Positions 10,704 through 20,675 of a stretch of DNA of 64,000 bases are shown here, piece by piece. Every line of letters starts with the position of its first letter. Position 1 is the first letter of the stretch. The position numbers were made by a program, and so were the translations under genes. Below the pieces are notes generated by a model that did not search any database, was not told the origin of the DNA, and worked only from the letters and a program-made list of their open reading frames with translations. The stretch covers positions 248,001 to 312,000 of the forward strand of contig CAWBTF010000014.1 of assembly GCA_963791595.1 (NCBI GenBank), written 5' to 3'. This stretch comes from JAEMQF01 sp963791595 (GTDB lineage Bacteria; Pseudomonadota; Gammaproteobacteria; Burkholderiales; Burkholderiaceae_C).

Positions 10704-11775
10704 ATGCCCGACCCCGACCTCGCCAAACAATTCGCCGGGAAGATGTTGAACATCTACACCGGCGCGGTGCTGACGAAGCTGATCGACATCGGCTACCAGA
10801 CCGGCTTGTTCGAGGCGTCAAAGGTCGGAGCGGCGAGCAGCGAAGAATTGAGCGAGCGCGCCGGCCTGAACGAACGTTATGTGCGCGAATGGCTCGGCGG
10901 CATGACGACCGGTGGCATCTACCACTACGACCCGGCGACGGAGCGCTACACGTTGCCCGACGAACACGCGCTGGCGCTCACCGGCAAAAGCGCGTCGAAC
11001 CTCTGCCCGACGAGCGGCCTGATCAACCACTTCGGCACGCACCTGCCCGCGCTGGTGCGCTGTTTTCGCAGCGGCGGCGGCGTGCCGTACTCGGCGTACC
11101 GGCCGGTGTTCACGCGCTGCATGGACGATTCGTGGCGGCGCATCTTCGACCAGCACCTGGTGCCGGGTTTCATCGGCGCCGTGCCGGGGCTGACCGAGTC
11201 GCTGAAGCGCGGCATCCGCGTGCTCGACGTGGGCTGCGGCACCGGCCACGCGATGAACCTGCTCGCGCGCGAATTCCCCGCGTCCACGTTCACCGGCTAC
11301 GACATCGCCGAAGACGCGATCGCCAGCGCGAACGCCGAGGCGAAAGAGATGGGAGCTGAGCAATTCGGTGTTCCAGATCGCCGACGTCGCCAAGCTGCCC
11401 GCGACACCGCAGTTCGACCTGATCACCGCATTCGACGCGATTCACGACCAGGTCGCGCCCGACGCCGTGTTGCGTGGCGTGAGCGGCGCGCTCGCGCCGG
11501 GCGGCACGTTCCTGATGATCGACTTCAAGTTCAGCAGCCGGGTCGAAGAAAACGTCGGCAACCCGTTCGCCGCGCTGCACTACGGCTTCAGCTTGATGCA
11601 CTGCATGCCGGTGTCGCTGGCGCATGGCGGCGCTGGGCTCGGCACGGTGTGGGGGCAGCAGCTCGCCAAGCGCATGCTCGCCGAGGCGGGTTTTGGCAGC
11701 GTCGAAATTCTCGACACGCCTCGGCCGCAGAACTGCAGCTATGTGTGCCGGCATGCGGCAGCGGCAGCGCATTGA
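10704..11775 (+). CDS. Class I SAM-dependent methyltransferase, one frameshift
   Basis: About 357 codons. An N-terminal winged-helix-like domain (LIDIGYQTGLFEA, ERYVREWLGGM) precedes a Rossmann methyltransferase domain with motif I VLDVGCGTGHAMN near residue 174 and the post-motif FTGYDIAEDAI. This matches the Rv2258c-like group of methyltransferases of unknown substrate. The frame shifts near 11354 (one extra base in ATGGGAGCTGAGC), after which FQIADVAKLP through YVCRHAAAAAH completes the domain. The start is taken as the ATG after GAAAGG. It stands just downstream of repeat B copy 1 and 12 bp before the DUF885 gene. Confidence 0.8.
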
Positions 11776-11787
11776 GAAAGGGTTCCG

Positions 11788-13603
11788 ATGCGAAACGACC
11801 CGTGGCGCGCGCTGACCCTCACGCTCGTTCTCGCACTCGGGCTGGCGTCATGCGCCGCGCCCACTGTGCCCGGCAAGGCCTCACCGGCAGTGGCCCAGAC
11901 GAACGCCTTGTTCGAGGAGTACTGGGAATGGGTGCTGCGCGAGAACCCCGAATGGGCCACGTCACTGGGCGACCGCCGCTACGACGACCGGCTGAAAGAC
12001 GAATCGGCGCAAGCCGTGCGGCGGCGCACCGCCACCCGCGCGGATTTTCGACGCCGGCTCGGCGCGATCGACACCGCGGCGCTGCCCCTGGAGTTGCGCA
12101 CCTCGGTGCGCGTGCTGCGCGATCAGCTCGACCGCTCCGCCGCGATCACCGCTTCATTCGGCGATCTTCCCTTCGGCGTGTTCGACGGCTGGGCGCCGAT
12201 CACGCAGATGGACGGCATGCACCTCGGCTTGCACTACCTGATCAAGGACTCGCGCTTTGACAACGCCGCCGACCACGACGCGTACCTGAAACGCCTGGAG
12301 CAGATTCCCGTCAACATCGGCCAGCTGATCGCGCGCATGGAAGCCGCGATGGCCGCCGGCTGGATGCCGCCGAGGATCGCGATCCGCGACGTGCCGAAAC
12401 AGCTCGACGCGCAGATCGTCACCGAGCCGGCACAAAGCCCGCTGTACGTTCCGTTCAAGGCGTTGCCGCAAGACATCGCGCCCGCCGACCGGCAGCGCCT
12501 CACGCAAGCGGCGCAGAACATCATCCGCGACAAGGTGGTGCCGGCGTTTCAGACGCTGAAGACCTTCTATGAAGCGCGCTACCTGCCCACGGCCGCGACC
12601 CAGCTCGGTGCCTCCAGCCTGCCGGGAGGGCTGGCCTACTACCAGGCCCTGCTCGGCTGGTTCACGACGACGAATCTCGATGCCAGGCAGATCCACGACC
12701 TCGGCTTGAAGGAAGTCGCGCGCATCAACGAGCAGATGGACGCCACCGTCGCCGCGACAGGATTCAAAGGCACGCGCGCCGAGTTCCACAAGTTCATCGC
12801 CACCGACCCGCGCTTCTTCTTCACCAAGCCCGAAGACATGCTCGCCGCGCTACCGCGACATCGCCAAGCGCGTCGACGCCGAACTGCCCAGGCTGTTCGC
12901 GGTGCTGCCGCGCCAGACCTACGGCATCCGCGCGATGAGCCCCGAGGAGGGCAACAACGCCGAGAGCTACACGATTGGTGCAGCGGACGGCAGCCGCGCC
13001 GGCTTCTTCAACGCCAACACCAACGACCTGAGCACGCGGCCGAAGTGGGCGATGGAGACCTTGCTGCTGCACGAGACCGTTCCCGGCCACCACTTGCAGA
13101 TCGGCGCGGGCGCAGGAGTTGACGGACCTGCCGCAGTTCCGCCGCCACGGCTGGTTCACCGCCTACGGCGAAGGCTGGGCGCTGTACGCCGAGAGCCTGG
13201 GCGACGAACTCGGCATGTACAAGGACCCGTACCAGAAGTTCGGCAACCTCTCCGACGAGATGCTGCGCGCCTGCCGCCTCGTCGTCGACACCGGCCTGCA
13301 CGCCTTCGGCTGGAGCCGCGATCGCGCGATCGACTACATGGTCGCGAACACCGGCCAGACGCGCGACGCGATCGATCGCCGAGGTCGACCGCTACATCGT
13401 CTGGCCGGGGCAGGCCACGGCCTACAAGGTCGGCGCAACTGAAGATCAAGGAACTGCGCGCCAAGGCCAAGGCGGCGCTGGGCGAACGCTTCGACATGCG
13501 ACGCTTCCACAACGCCGTGATCGATGGCGGGGCGCTGCCGCTGCAGGTGTTGGAGGCGCAGATCGACGAGTGGATTGCGGGGGAGAGGCTTGCTGCGCGT
13601 TGA
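11788..13603 (+). CDS. DUF885 lipoprotein, putative zinc hydrolase, four frameshifts
   Basis: About 605 codons. It opens with a lipoprotein signal peptide (LVLALGLASCAAP, lipobox Cys), so it is probably periplasmic and membrane-anchored. The DUF885 core carries the metallopeptidase-like HETVPGHH motif (near 13070) and the later AYGEGWALYAESLG. Single-base corrections are needed near 12853, 13102, 13375 and 13436 (for example QIGGCGCGGG should read as IARAQELTDL), after which conserved sequence runs to the TGA at 13601. Four indels in one gene is the highest density among recognisable genes here, leaving open whether it is a real pseudogene. The catalytic role in the family is inferred. Confidence 0.82.
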
Positions 13604-13645
13604 GTCAAGCGATGCCTCGGCGCGCCCGGCTGCGGCGAGATTTCG

Positions 13646-15125
13646 CTACTCGGGCAGACCAGCCAAGCGCCATGCTGGGACGAGCCGCTTCTCCCAGAAT
13701 GTCCTGTAGCCTGGTGAAAATGTCGCAGGCTCTGTTGCGATGGAACTTTGACAAAGCTGAACGTCGGGTCCGCACTTAGCAGCGATTCGGCTGCGGCCTT
13801 CGAGCGAATGCGGTCTCCCTTTTCGCGCATATGACATTGCCATGAAGGCGTGCTGGCCAATGAGGCCAGGATTTGCCGCCAAGGCCTTTCCGGGCCCACT
13901 CGATCGCAGCCTCGTCATCCCCAAGCATGAATGGGCGACGCTCATGTTCCGCAGGATGGTGGCGTCAACCTTTCGAGGGTCCAGGCGAATGGCCTGCGTC
14001 AGAGTTCGATCGGCTTTCGCCGGTTCGCCCAGGTCCATATAGTCACCGGCCAAGTTCGAGTACGCAATTGGCTCCTTTGGGTTCAGAGACCAACTCGGCT
14101 TCGTCTGCGCGCCTGCGCCCCTTCAAGGTCGCCATGTGTCAGAGCGTAGATGATGATTGCCGTGTTGATGCCCGGGTAGGTCGGTTCAAGCTCCTTCGCC
14201 TTGAGGGCCAAGATCACGGGCCTCTACGAGTTGCTTCTCCCGCGCAGCCGGGTCCCTGATCCATTGGTTGAAGGCCTCAAGTCGAGAGGCTGTTTGCAAG
14301 GTTGACCATGGCCCGCACATTGTTCGGCTCGACGAGCAGCACCTTGCGGTACAGAGCGTTCCGTTCATCGTAGTTGGCCTTCGACTCGCGCTTGAAACTC
14401 AAGGCCCTGGCACGCAGCATCATGTCAGCAACCGTTGGGTCGCTCTTGCGCGTCTCACTGTCCCGCGCGGCGACGACGACCATCTTCTCGCCCGATGACT
14501 GATCCCGATGCGCGTGGTCAGCATCTCCTGCAACCCAAACAAGTCCCCCTGACTCCCATCAAAACTCTCCGACCACAACTGCGCATTCGTCGTCGTATCC
14601 GCCAACTGCGCATTGATCCGAATCTTGTCGCCACTGCGCTGCACCCCACCCTGCAACGCAAACCGAACCCCCAGCTCCTTGCCGATCTGCTGCACCGTGA
14701 CGGCTTGTCCTTGTACGCAAACGCGGTCGCCGTGCTGACGATGAACGCATCGCGGATGCGTGACAGGTCGGACGTGACGGCGGCGGTGAGCCCGTCGGCC
14801 AGGTAGGCCTGCTGCGGATCGCCGGTGAGGTTGGCGAACGGCAGCACGACGATCGACAGCGGCCCGGCGTCGCCCTTGCCGACCAGCGCGAGCAACTTCG
14901 AGACTCCGTGCTGCTGCGCGCCGCCTGGTACGCGTTCCAGTAACCCGCCAGTCCACCGAGCACGGCGCCGACGCCGGCGATCGCGACGACCGCGCCCTTC
15001 AGCGTCTTGAGGCGGCAAGCAGCCTGTCGAATCGGCCGGGTGCGGGAACGGCCACCGCGACTTCGCGCACCGGCTCGGTGGGCTTCGGTGACTCCGGTCT
15101 TGTCAGCGCGGCGCTTGGAGGCCAT
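13646..15125 (-). pseudogene. TolB-like/TPR signalling-type protein, multiply frameshifted
   Basis: From an ATG at 15123-15125 (MASKRRADKTGV) the pieces read, across at least four frame changes: a single membrane anchor (VVAIAGVGAVLGGLAGYW), a TolB-like domain (LSIVVLPFANLTGDPQQAYL, LGVRFALQGGVQRSGDKIR, INAQLADTTTNAQLW) and TPR segments (YRKVLLVEPNNVRAMVNLAN, LTQAIRLDPRKVDATILRN), ending RLAGLPE. This is the architecture of adenylate-cyclase-associated and transcriptional TolB-TPR proteins lacking their catalytic N-terminus. The density of breaks and the short fragments suggest a decaying gene, although sequence error is possible. It is convergent with the DUF885 gene. Confidence 0.6.
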
Positions 15126-15252
15126 GCGCGATTCTGCGGCGAGGGAGAGCCTCTTGCAATCCGCGTGAGGCCAGGCTTCACTTTGATCGGGTTCGGGCTC
15201 CTGGGACGGGCAGTCCGCACTTGGCACAGCTGCTTCTGATCGCCTGCGGCCG

Positions 15253-15690
15253 GCGCGCCTACGTCCGTGCCGCAGGGCGATGGCGGCACCCCCGTTCTCC
15301 GGCCCACGCTCGCGGGGCACCACCGAGGAACATCACGGCCATTCTCGTCGCCACCGCCAGTGCCCTGGAGCCGCTTGCGGGCCACCGCGAATGGGGCCTC
15401 CGCCCGGGGGCACCACCACTGCCCTGTGCAACGGTCGTTGGCGCGGCACCTCGTGGCGCGTCACCGTGGGTGCCGGGGCAGGTGGCTCGGGGTGCGTTCG
15501 GAGGCCCCATTCGCGGTGGCCCGCAAACTCATCCGAGGCACCGGCGGTGTTGACGCATAAACGCATCCTGAACTCGGCTGGTGCCCCGCGAGCGTGGGCC
15601 GGAGAACGTACCCCGGGCCGCCTGCCCTTGCTCGGCACTTGCGAGTGAGCGCTGCCAGACGCCGGCAAAGACCTTTAATCGACACCGGCC
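15253..15690. repeat. Long palindromic repeat B, copy 2
   Basis: About 437 bp, the same orientation and full length as copy 1, from GGCGCGCCTACGTCCG to GACACCGGCC. The outer arm lies at 15295-15318 with its inverted partner at ~15584-15606, and the inner arm at 15374-15396 with its partner at ~15504-15526. With copy 1 it brackets a 4.6-kb block holding the methyltransferase, DUF885 and TolB-TPR genes. It fills the gap between the TolB-TPR start and the korB stop, and nothing else is visible there. Confidence 0.85.
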
Positions 15691-15702
15691 AGGTAGTGCC
15701 CC

Positions 15703-16757
15703 TCAAGCCATCTCCGCGTTGATCGCCGCCAGCACCGCCGCGCCCGGGCACAGCTCGGCGACGCCCAGTCGATTCAGCGGCGTCTCCACCGTCTTCAGGT
15801 GCGCATGCAGGTCTTCCGCCGCCGCGTTCACGTAGAGCAACCCGGTCAGGATTTCGCCACGCGCCTCATGCGCCGCGATGTGGCTCAGCGCCGCGAGCCG
15901 GTCGCCTGCGTCGTAGCCGCCGGCGAGCTTGCGCAGCCGAGCACGCTGCCGTCGTGCTGCGTCACTTCGATCACTTCGCCGGGCGCGTACTTCGTCGTGA
16001 TCGCTTCGCGGCTCGGCATGAAGTCGATGCGGTTCACGGCTTCGTTGTGCTCGCGCACGTAGTCGTAGCTCTTCGTGCTGCCGGCGTGGTTGTTGAACGC
16101 GACGCAGGGGCTGATCACGTCGAGCAACGCCGCGCCGCCGTGGCGCAGCGCGCCCTTGATCAGCGGAACCAGCTGTTCCTTGTCACCCGAGAAGCTGCGC
16201 GCGACGTAGCTCGCGCCCATCTGCAGCGCCAGGCTCACCAGGTCGATCGCGGTGTCGCTGTTGATCGCGCCCTTCTTGCTCTTGCTGCCGGCGTCGGCGG
16301 TGGCCGAGAACTGGCCCTTGGTCAGGCCGTAGACGCCGTTGTTCTCGACGATGTAGGTCATGTTCACGCCACGCCGCATCGCGTGCGCGAATTGGCCGAG
16401 GCCGATCGACGCCGAATCGCCATCGCCCGACACGCCGAGGTACAGCAGCTCGCGGTTCGCCAGATTCGCGCCGGTCAGCACCGAGGGCATGCGGCCATGC
16501 ACGGTGTTGAAGCCGTGCGAGTTGCCCAGAAAGTAGTCGGGCGTCTTCGACGAGCAGCCGATGCCCGACAGTTTGGCCACGCGGTGCGGCTCGATCGCGA
16601 GCTCCCAGCACGCCTGCACGAGCGCGGCGGAGATGGAGTCGTGGCCGCAGCCGGCGCACAGCGTCGAAATCTTGCCTTCGTAGTCGCGCCGGGTCAGGCC
16701 CAGCGTGTTCTTCGGCAGCGTCGGGTGGTGCAGCTTCGGTTTGGCGATGTAGGTCAT
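15703..16757 (-). CDS. korB: 2-oxoacid:acceptor oxidoreductase, beta (TPP-binding) subunit, one frameshift
   Basis: About 351 codons. It carries the TPP-binding, Fe-S-linked beta-subunit motifs CAGCGHDSISAAL, GIGCSSKTPDYFLG, GVSGDGDSASIGLGQFAHA and VENNGVYGLTKGQ, placing it with 2-oxoglutarate-type KorB. The frame breaks near 15938; removing the shift reads RKLAGGYDAGDRLAALSHIA to AAINAEMA and the TGA at 15703. Its ATG overlaps the korA stop (ATGA), so it is translationally coupled. The complex would oxidatively decarboxylate a 2-oxoacid to its acyl-CoA in the cytoplasm. Confidence 0.92.
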
Positions 16758-18620
16758 GCCACTTTCCCCTTCACCAGCGGCTCGACATTGAAGCGCTTGA
16801 TTCGCGAAGCGACTTCATCGACGATGAAACGCGCCGTGATCGGCGTGCCGTCGTAGTGCAGCACCGGTTCCAGCTTGGCCGGGTTCACTTCCTGCTCGGT
16901 GACGAGCAGGGTGCGCAATTGCGCGTCGCGGTTCTGCTCGATCACGAACAGATGCTCGTGCGACTCGATGAACTTGTCCACCGCCGCGCTGAACGGGAAG
17001 GCGCGCAGCCTCAAGAGGTCGACATGCACGCCTTGCGCGCGCAGCGCATCGAAGGCTTCGTTCATCGCCGGGCTGGTGGAGCCGTAGTAGATGACGCCGA
17101 AGCGGGTGGCGCGCGCCGCGTCGCGCTGCACCGGCTGCGGCACGAGCGTCTTCGCGGTCTCGAACTTCTTCAGCAGCCGCTCCACGTTGTACAGGTAGTC
17201 CGGCCCTGCCTCCGAGTAGCGCGCGTACTCGTCGCGCGTCGTGCCGCGCGTGAAGTAGGCGCCGCGCTCGGGGTGCGTGGCCGGGTAAGTGCGGTACGGG
17301 ATGCCATCACCGTCGACATCGCGGTAGCGGCCGAAGTCGCGCCCGGCTTCCAGGTCGGCGTGCGTCATCACCTTGCCGCGGTCGTAGTCGCGAGATTCGT
17401 CCCACGCGAGCGGCTCGCACAGACGGTGGTTCATGCCGATGTCCAGGTCCGTCATCAGGAAGATCGGCGTCTGCAGGCGGTCCGCGAGGTCCAGGCAATT
17501 GGCGGCGAAGTCGAAGCACTCGTGCGGGTCTTCCGGGAACAGCAGCACGTGCTTCGTGTCTCCGTGCGACGCGTAGGCGCAGCTCAGCACGTCGGCCTGC
17601 TGGGTACGCGTGGGCATGCCGGTGGAGGGGCCGCCGCGCTGCACGTTGATGATCGTCACCGGGATTTCGGCGAAGTACGCCAGCCCAATGAACTCCGTCA
17701 TCAGCGAAATGCCGGGGCCGGACGTCGCGGTGAACGCGCGCGCGCCGTTCCAGCCGGCGCCCACCACGATGCCGATCGACGCGATTTCGTCTTCGGCCTG
17801 GACGATCGCGAACTTGTTCTTCCCGCTGGCCTTGTCGACACGCAGCTTGGAGCAGTATTTCTGGAACGCCTCGGCAAGCGAGGAGGACGGCGTGATCGGG
17901 TACCAAGCGCACACCGTCGCGCCACCGTACACGCAGCCCAGCGCCGCGGCCGCGTTGCCTTCGATGAAGATGCGCTTGCCCACGGCATTGCGGCGCTCGA
18001 TCTTCAAGCCCAGCGCGTCGTCGAAATATTCGCGGCCGTGGTGCAACCCCATCATGAAGGCATCGAGGTTTGGCTGGATCAGTTTCGCTTTGCCTTTGTA
18101 CTGTTCGCCGAGCAGACGTGGCGATGACTTCGGGCTCGATGCCCAGCAGCGCGGCGAGCACGCCCACGTAGACGATATTTTTTAGCAACTGCCGTTCGCG
18201 CGGATCGGTGTAGCGCGTCGCGCACAGGTCGGTGAGCGGCACGCCGATGATGTTGATGTCGCTGCGAAGCTTCGCCTGCGGCATCGGCTTGGAGCTGTCA
18301 TACATCAGGTAGCCGCCGGGCTCGATCTCGGCAATGTCCTGTGCCCAGGTCTGCGGGTTCATCGCGACCATCAGGTCGCAGCCGCCGCGCCGGCCCTGGT
18401 AGCCGTGCTCGTTGACGCGCACTTCGTACCAGGTCGGCAGGCCCTGGATGTTGCTCGGGAAGATGTTGCGTGGGCTCACCGGAACGCCCATGCGCAGCAG
18501 GCTCCTCGCGAACAACTCGTTGGCGGACGCCGAGCCCGAGCCGTTGACATTGGCGAACTTGACGACAAAGTCGTTCACCGCTTCGATGCGTTTTGTTTTG
18601 AGGGTCATGCTCGCTGTCAT
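16754..18620 (-). CDS. korA: 2-oxoacid:acceptor oxidoreductase, fused gamma-alpha subunit, one frameshift
   Basis: About 622 codons. The N-terminal gamma domain (VNDFVVKFANVNGSGSASAN, MGVPVSPRNIFPSNIQGLPT) is joined to an alpha (pyrimidine-binding) domain (YPITPSSSLAEAFQ, TATSGPGISLMTEFIGLAYF, QRGGPSTGMPTRTQQADV) and a C-terminal transketolase-like domain. This fused form is typical of KorA. One frame change near 18117 separates EPEVIAT from RLLGEQYKGKAKLIQPN. The start is the ATG at 18618-18620, two bases after the stop of the FAD-subunit gene. It acts with KorB and the upstream flavoprotein. Confidence 0.92.
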
Positions 18621-18622
18621 GC

Positions 18623-20506
18623 TTAGGCCGCCTTTCTTTGCACAGGCATCGCAGTGGGTTTCGGCGTGCGGCAGCCCTTGCCGGCTTGCGTCAGGTCGAT
18701 CAGGAATTTCTGCATGTCCCAGGCTCCGGTGGGGCAGCGCTCGGCGCACAGGCCGCAGTGCAGGCAGACGTCCTCATCCTTGATCATCACCCGGCCGGTC
18801 TTCAAGGTGTCAGACACATACAGCGCCTGGTCGGCATGGCGTGCCGGCGCGCGCAGCCGCGTGCGCAGGTCGGCCTCGGGGCCGTTGCCGGTGAAGGTGA
18901 TGCAGTCGGTGGGGCAGATGTCGACGCAGGCGTCGCACTCGATGCACTGTCCGGTTGAAAACACGGTTTGCACGTCGCAGTTCAGGCAGCGTTGCGCTTC
19001 TTTCCACGCGGTGGCGACATCGAAGCCGAGTTCGACTTCGACCTTGATGTTGCGCAGCGACTGGTTCACGTCGCGCCACGGCACCTTGTGGCGCAGATCC
19101 GGTGCCACCGAGTTGTCGTAACTCCACTCGTGGATGCCCATCTTCTGCGACACCAGCGTCACGCCGGGCGCCGGGCGCTGTTTCACGTCTTCGCCGTGCA
19201 GGAACTTGTCGATCGAGATCGCCGCTGCGTGGCCCTGCGCGACGGCCCAGATGATGTTCTTCGGGCCCAGCGCGGCGTCGCCGCCGAAGAAGACGTTGGG
19301 CAGGCTCGCTTGCAGCGTCACTTCGTCGATCACCGGCATGCCGGAATCGTTGAACGCGAGGCCGCAGTTGCGCTCGATCCACGGGAACGCGTTCTCCTGG
19401 CCGACGGCGACGAGCACCTCGTCGCACTCGAAGCGCTGCTCGGGCTCGCCGGTGGGCACCAATTGGCGCTTGCCGTTCGCGTCGCGCTGCGCGCGCACCT
19501 TCTCGAACGTCATGCCCACCAATTTGCCGTTCTCGTGCAGGAAGGCACGCGGCACCAGGCAGTCGAGGATCGGAATGCCTTCATGCTGCGCGTCTTCCTT
19601 CTCCCACGGCGAGGCTTTCATTTCCTCGAACGGCGAGCGCACGATCACTTTCACGTCTTCCCCGCCCAGGCGCTTCGCGCTGCGGCAGCAGTCCATCGCG
19701 GTGTTGCCGCCGCCCAGCACGATCACGCGTTTGCCGATGTGCGTGGTGTGGCCGAATGAGACCGACGCGAGCCAGTCGATGCCGATGTGGATCTGCGCCG
19801 CCGCTTCCGTGCGGCCCGGAATCGACAGGTCGCGGCCGCGCGGTGCGCCGCAGCCGACGAACACCGCGTCCCAGTTTTCATTGAGCAGCTGCTGCATCGA
19901 ATCGATTCGCGTACCACCGCGGAACTCGACGCCGAGCTTGAGCACATAGCCGGTTTCTTCGTCGATCACTTCCTCGGGCAGGCGAAAGCGCGGGATTTGC
20001 GAGCGGATCATGCCGCCGGCCTGCGGGTCGGAGTCGAACACGGTGACGTGGTAACCGAGCGGCGCCAGGTCTCGCGCGACGGTCAGCGCCGCCGGCCCGG
20101 CGCCGACGCAGGCGATGCGCTTGCCGTTCTTCACGCTGGCCGGGCGCGGCAGGCGCTCGGACACATCGCCCTTGAAATCGGCGGCGACTCGCTTGAGGCG
20201 GCAGATCGCCACCGGCTCGGGTCGTTCGGCCTGCGCTTCTTCGACGCGGCCGCGCCGGCACGCCGGCTCGCACGGCCGGTCGCAGGTGCGGCCCAGGATG
20301 CCGGGAAAGACGTTGGACTGCCAGTTCACCATGTAGGCGTCGGCGTAGCGCCCGGCGGCGATGAGGCGGATGTATTCGGGGACGGGGGTGTGCGCCGGGC
20401 ACGCCCATTGACAGTCGACCACTTTGTGAAAGTAGTCGGGTTGGCGGATATCGGTGGCTTGCAACGCGGCTCCCTCGAATGCGACCCAGCACGGGTGGCC
20501 CGGCAT
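18623..20506 (-). CDS. korC: GltD-like FAD/NADPH and 4Fe-4S subunit of the 2-oxoacid oxidoreductase
   Basis: 627 residues, intact. The N-terminal Cys-rich Fe-S region (CQWACPAHTPVPEYI, CDRPCEPACRRG) and two dinucleotide folds (GAGPAALTVARDLA for FAD; VLGGGNTAMDCCRSAKR for NADPH) match the small subunit of glutamate synthase. The C-terminal domain adds two ferredoxin-type 4Fe-4S motifs, CIECDACVDICPTDC and CLHCGLCAERCP. A subunit like this makes 2-oxoglutarate:NADP+ oxidoreductase of aerobic aromatic degraders independent of free ferredoxin. That role is inferred from the tight operon with korA and korB. It is first in the operon and divergent from the DUF2339 gene. Confidence 0.85.
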   Translation of the reverse strand: MPGHPCWVAFEGAALQATDIRQPDYFHKVVDCQWACPAHTPVPEYIRLIAAGRYADAYMVNWQSNVFPGILGRTCDRPCEPACRRGRVEEAQAERPEPVAICRLKRVAADFKGDVSERLPRPASVKNGKRIACVGAGPAALTVARDLAPLGYHVTVFDSDPQAGGMIRSQIPRFRLPEEVIDEETGYVLKLGVEFRGGTRIDSMQQLLNENWDAVFVGCGAPRGRDLSIPGRTEAAAQIHIGIDWLASVSFGHTTHIGKRVIVLGGGNTAMDCCRSAKRLGGEDVKVIVRSPFEEMKASPWEKEDAQHEGIPILDCLVPRAFLHENGKLVGMTFEKVRAQRDANGKRQLVPTGEPEQRFECDEVLVAVGQENAFPWIERNCGLAFNDSGMPVIDEVTLQASLPNVFFGGDAALGPKNIIWAVAQGHAAAISIDKFLHGEDVKQRPAPGVTLVSQKMGIHEWSYDNSVAPDLRHKVPWRDVNQSLRNIKVEVELGFDVATAWKEAQRCLNCDVQTVFSTGQCIECDACVDICPTDCITFTGNGPEADLRTRLRAPARHADQALYVSDTLKTGRVMIKDEDVCLHCGLCAERCPTGAWDMQKFLIDLTQAGKGCRTPKPTAMPVQRKAA

Positions 20507-20675
20507 GGGTGGACCCGGTATTTCGGTGGCGCGATGCTAGGCGCCATGGGTCACCGTGTCAGCCGGGTTTGCGCCAGTTTAGGCCGGCAAATTGGCGATT
20601 CCTCGAATTCCACACGCTGGGCGAAGGGGCTTGCCGGGGGTAGAGTCGGCGCCTCGCGTAGTTGAAGGAGCCTGC
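20507..20675. promoter_or_regulatory. Divergent intergenic region, kor operon / DUF2339 gene
   Basis: 169 bp between divergent starts, which must hold both promoters. I see a good Shine-Dalgarno (TTGAAGGAG, 20662-20670) five bases before the TTG at 20676, but no convincing -35/-10 pair. Confidence 0.4.

Noticed and set aside
10137..10753. Several overlapping frames through repeat B copies
   Set aside because: They are low-complexity Arg/Pro/Ala translations on both strands of a palindrome, without conserved motifs or ribosome binding sites.
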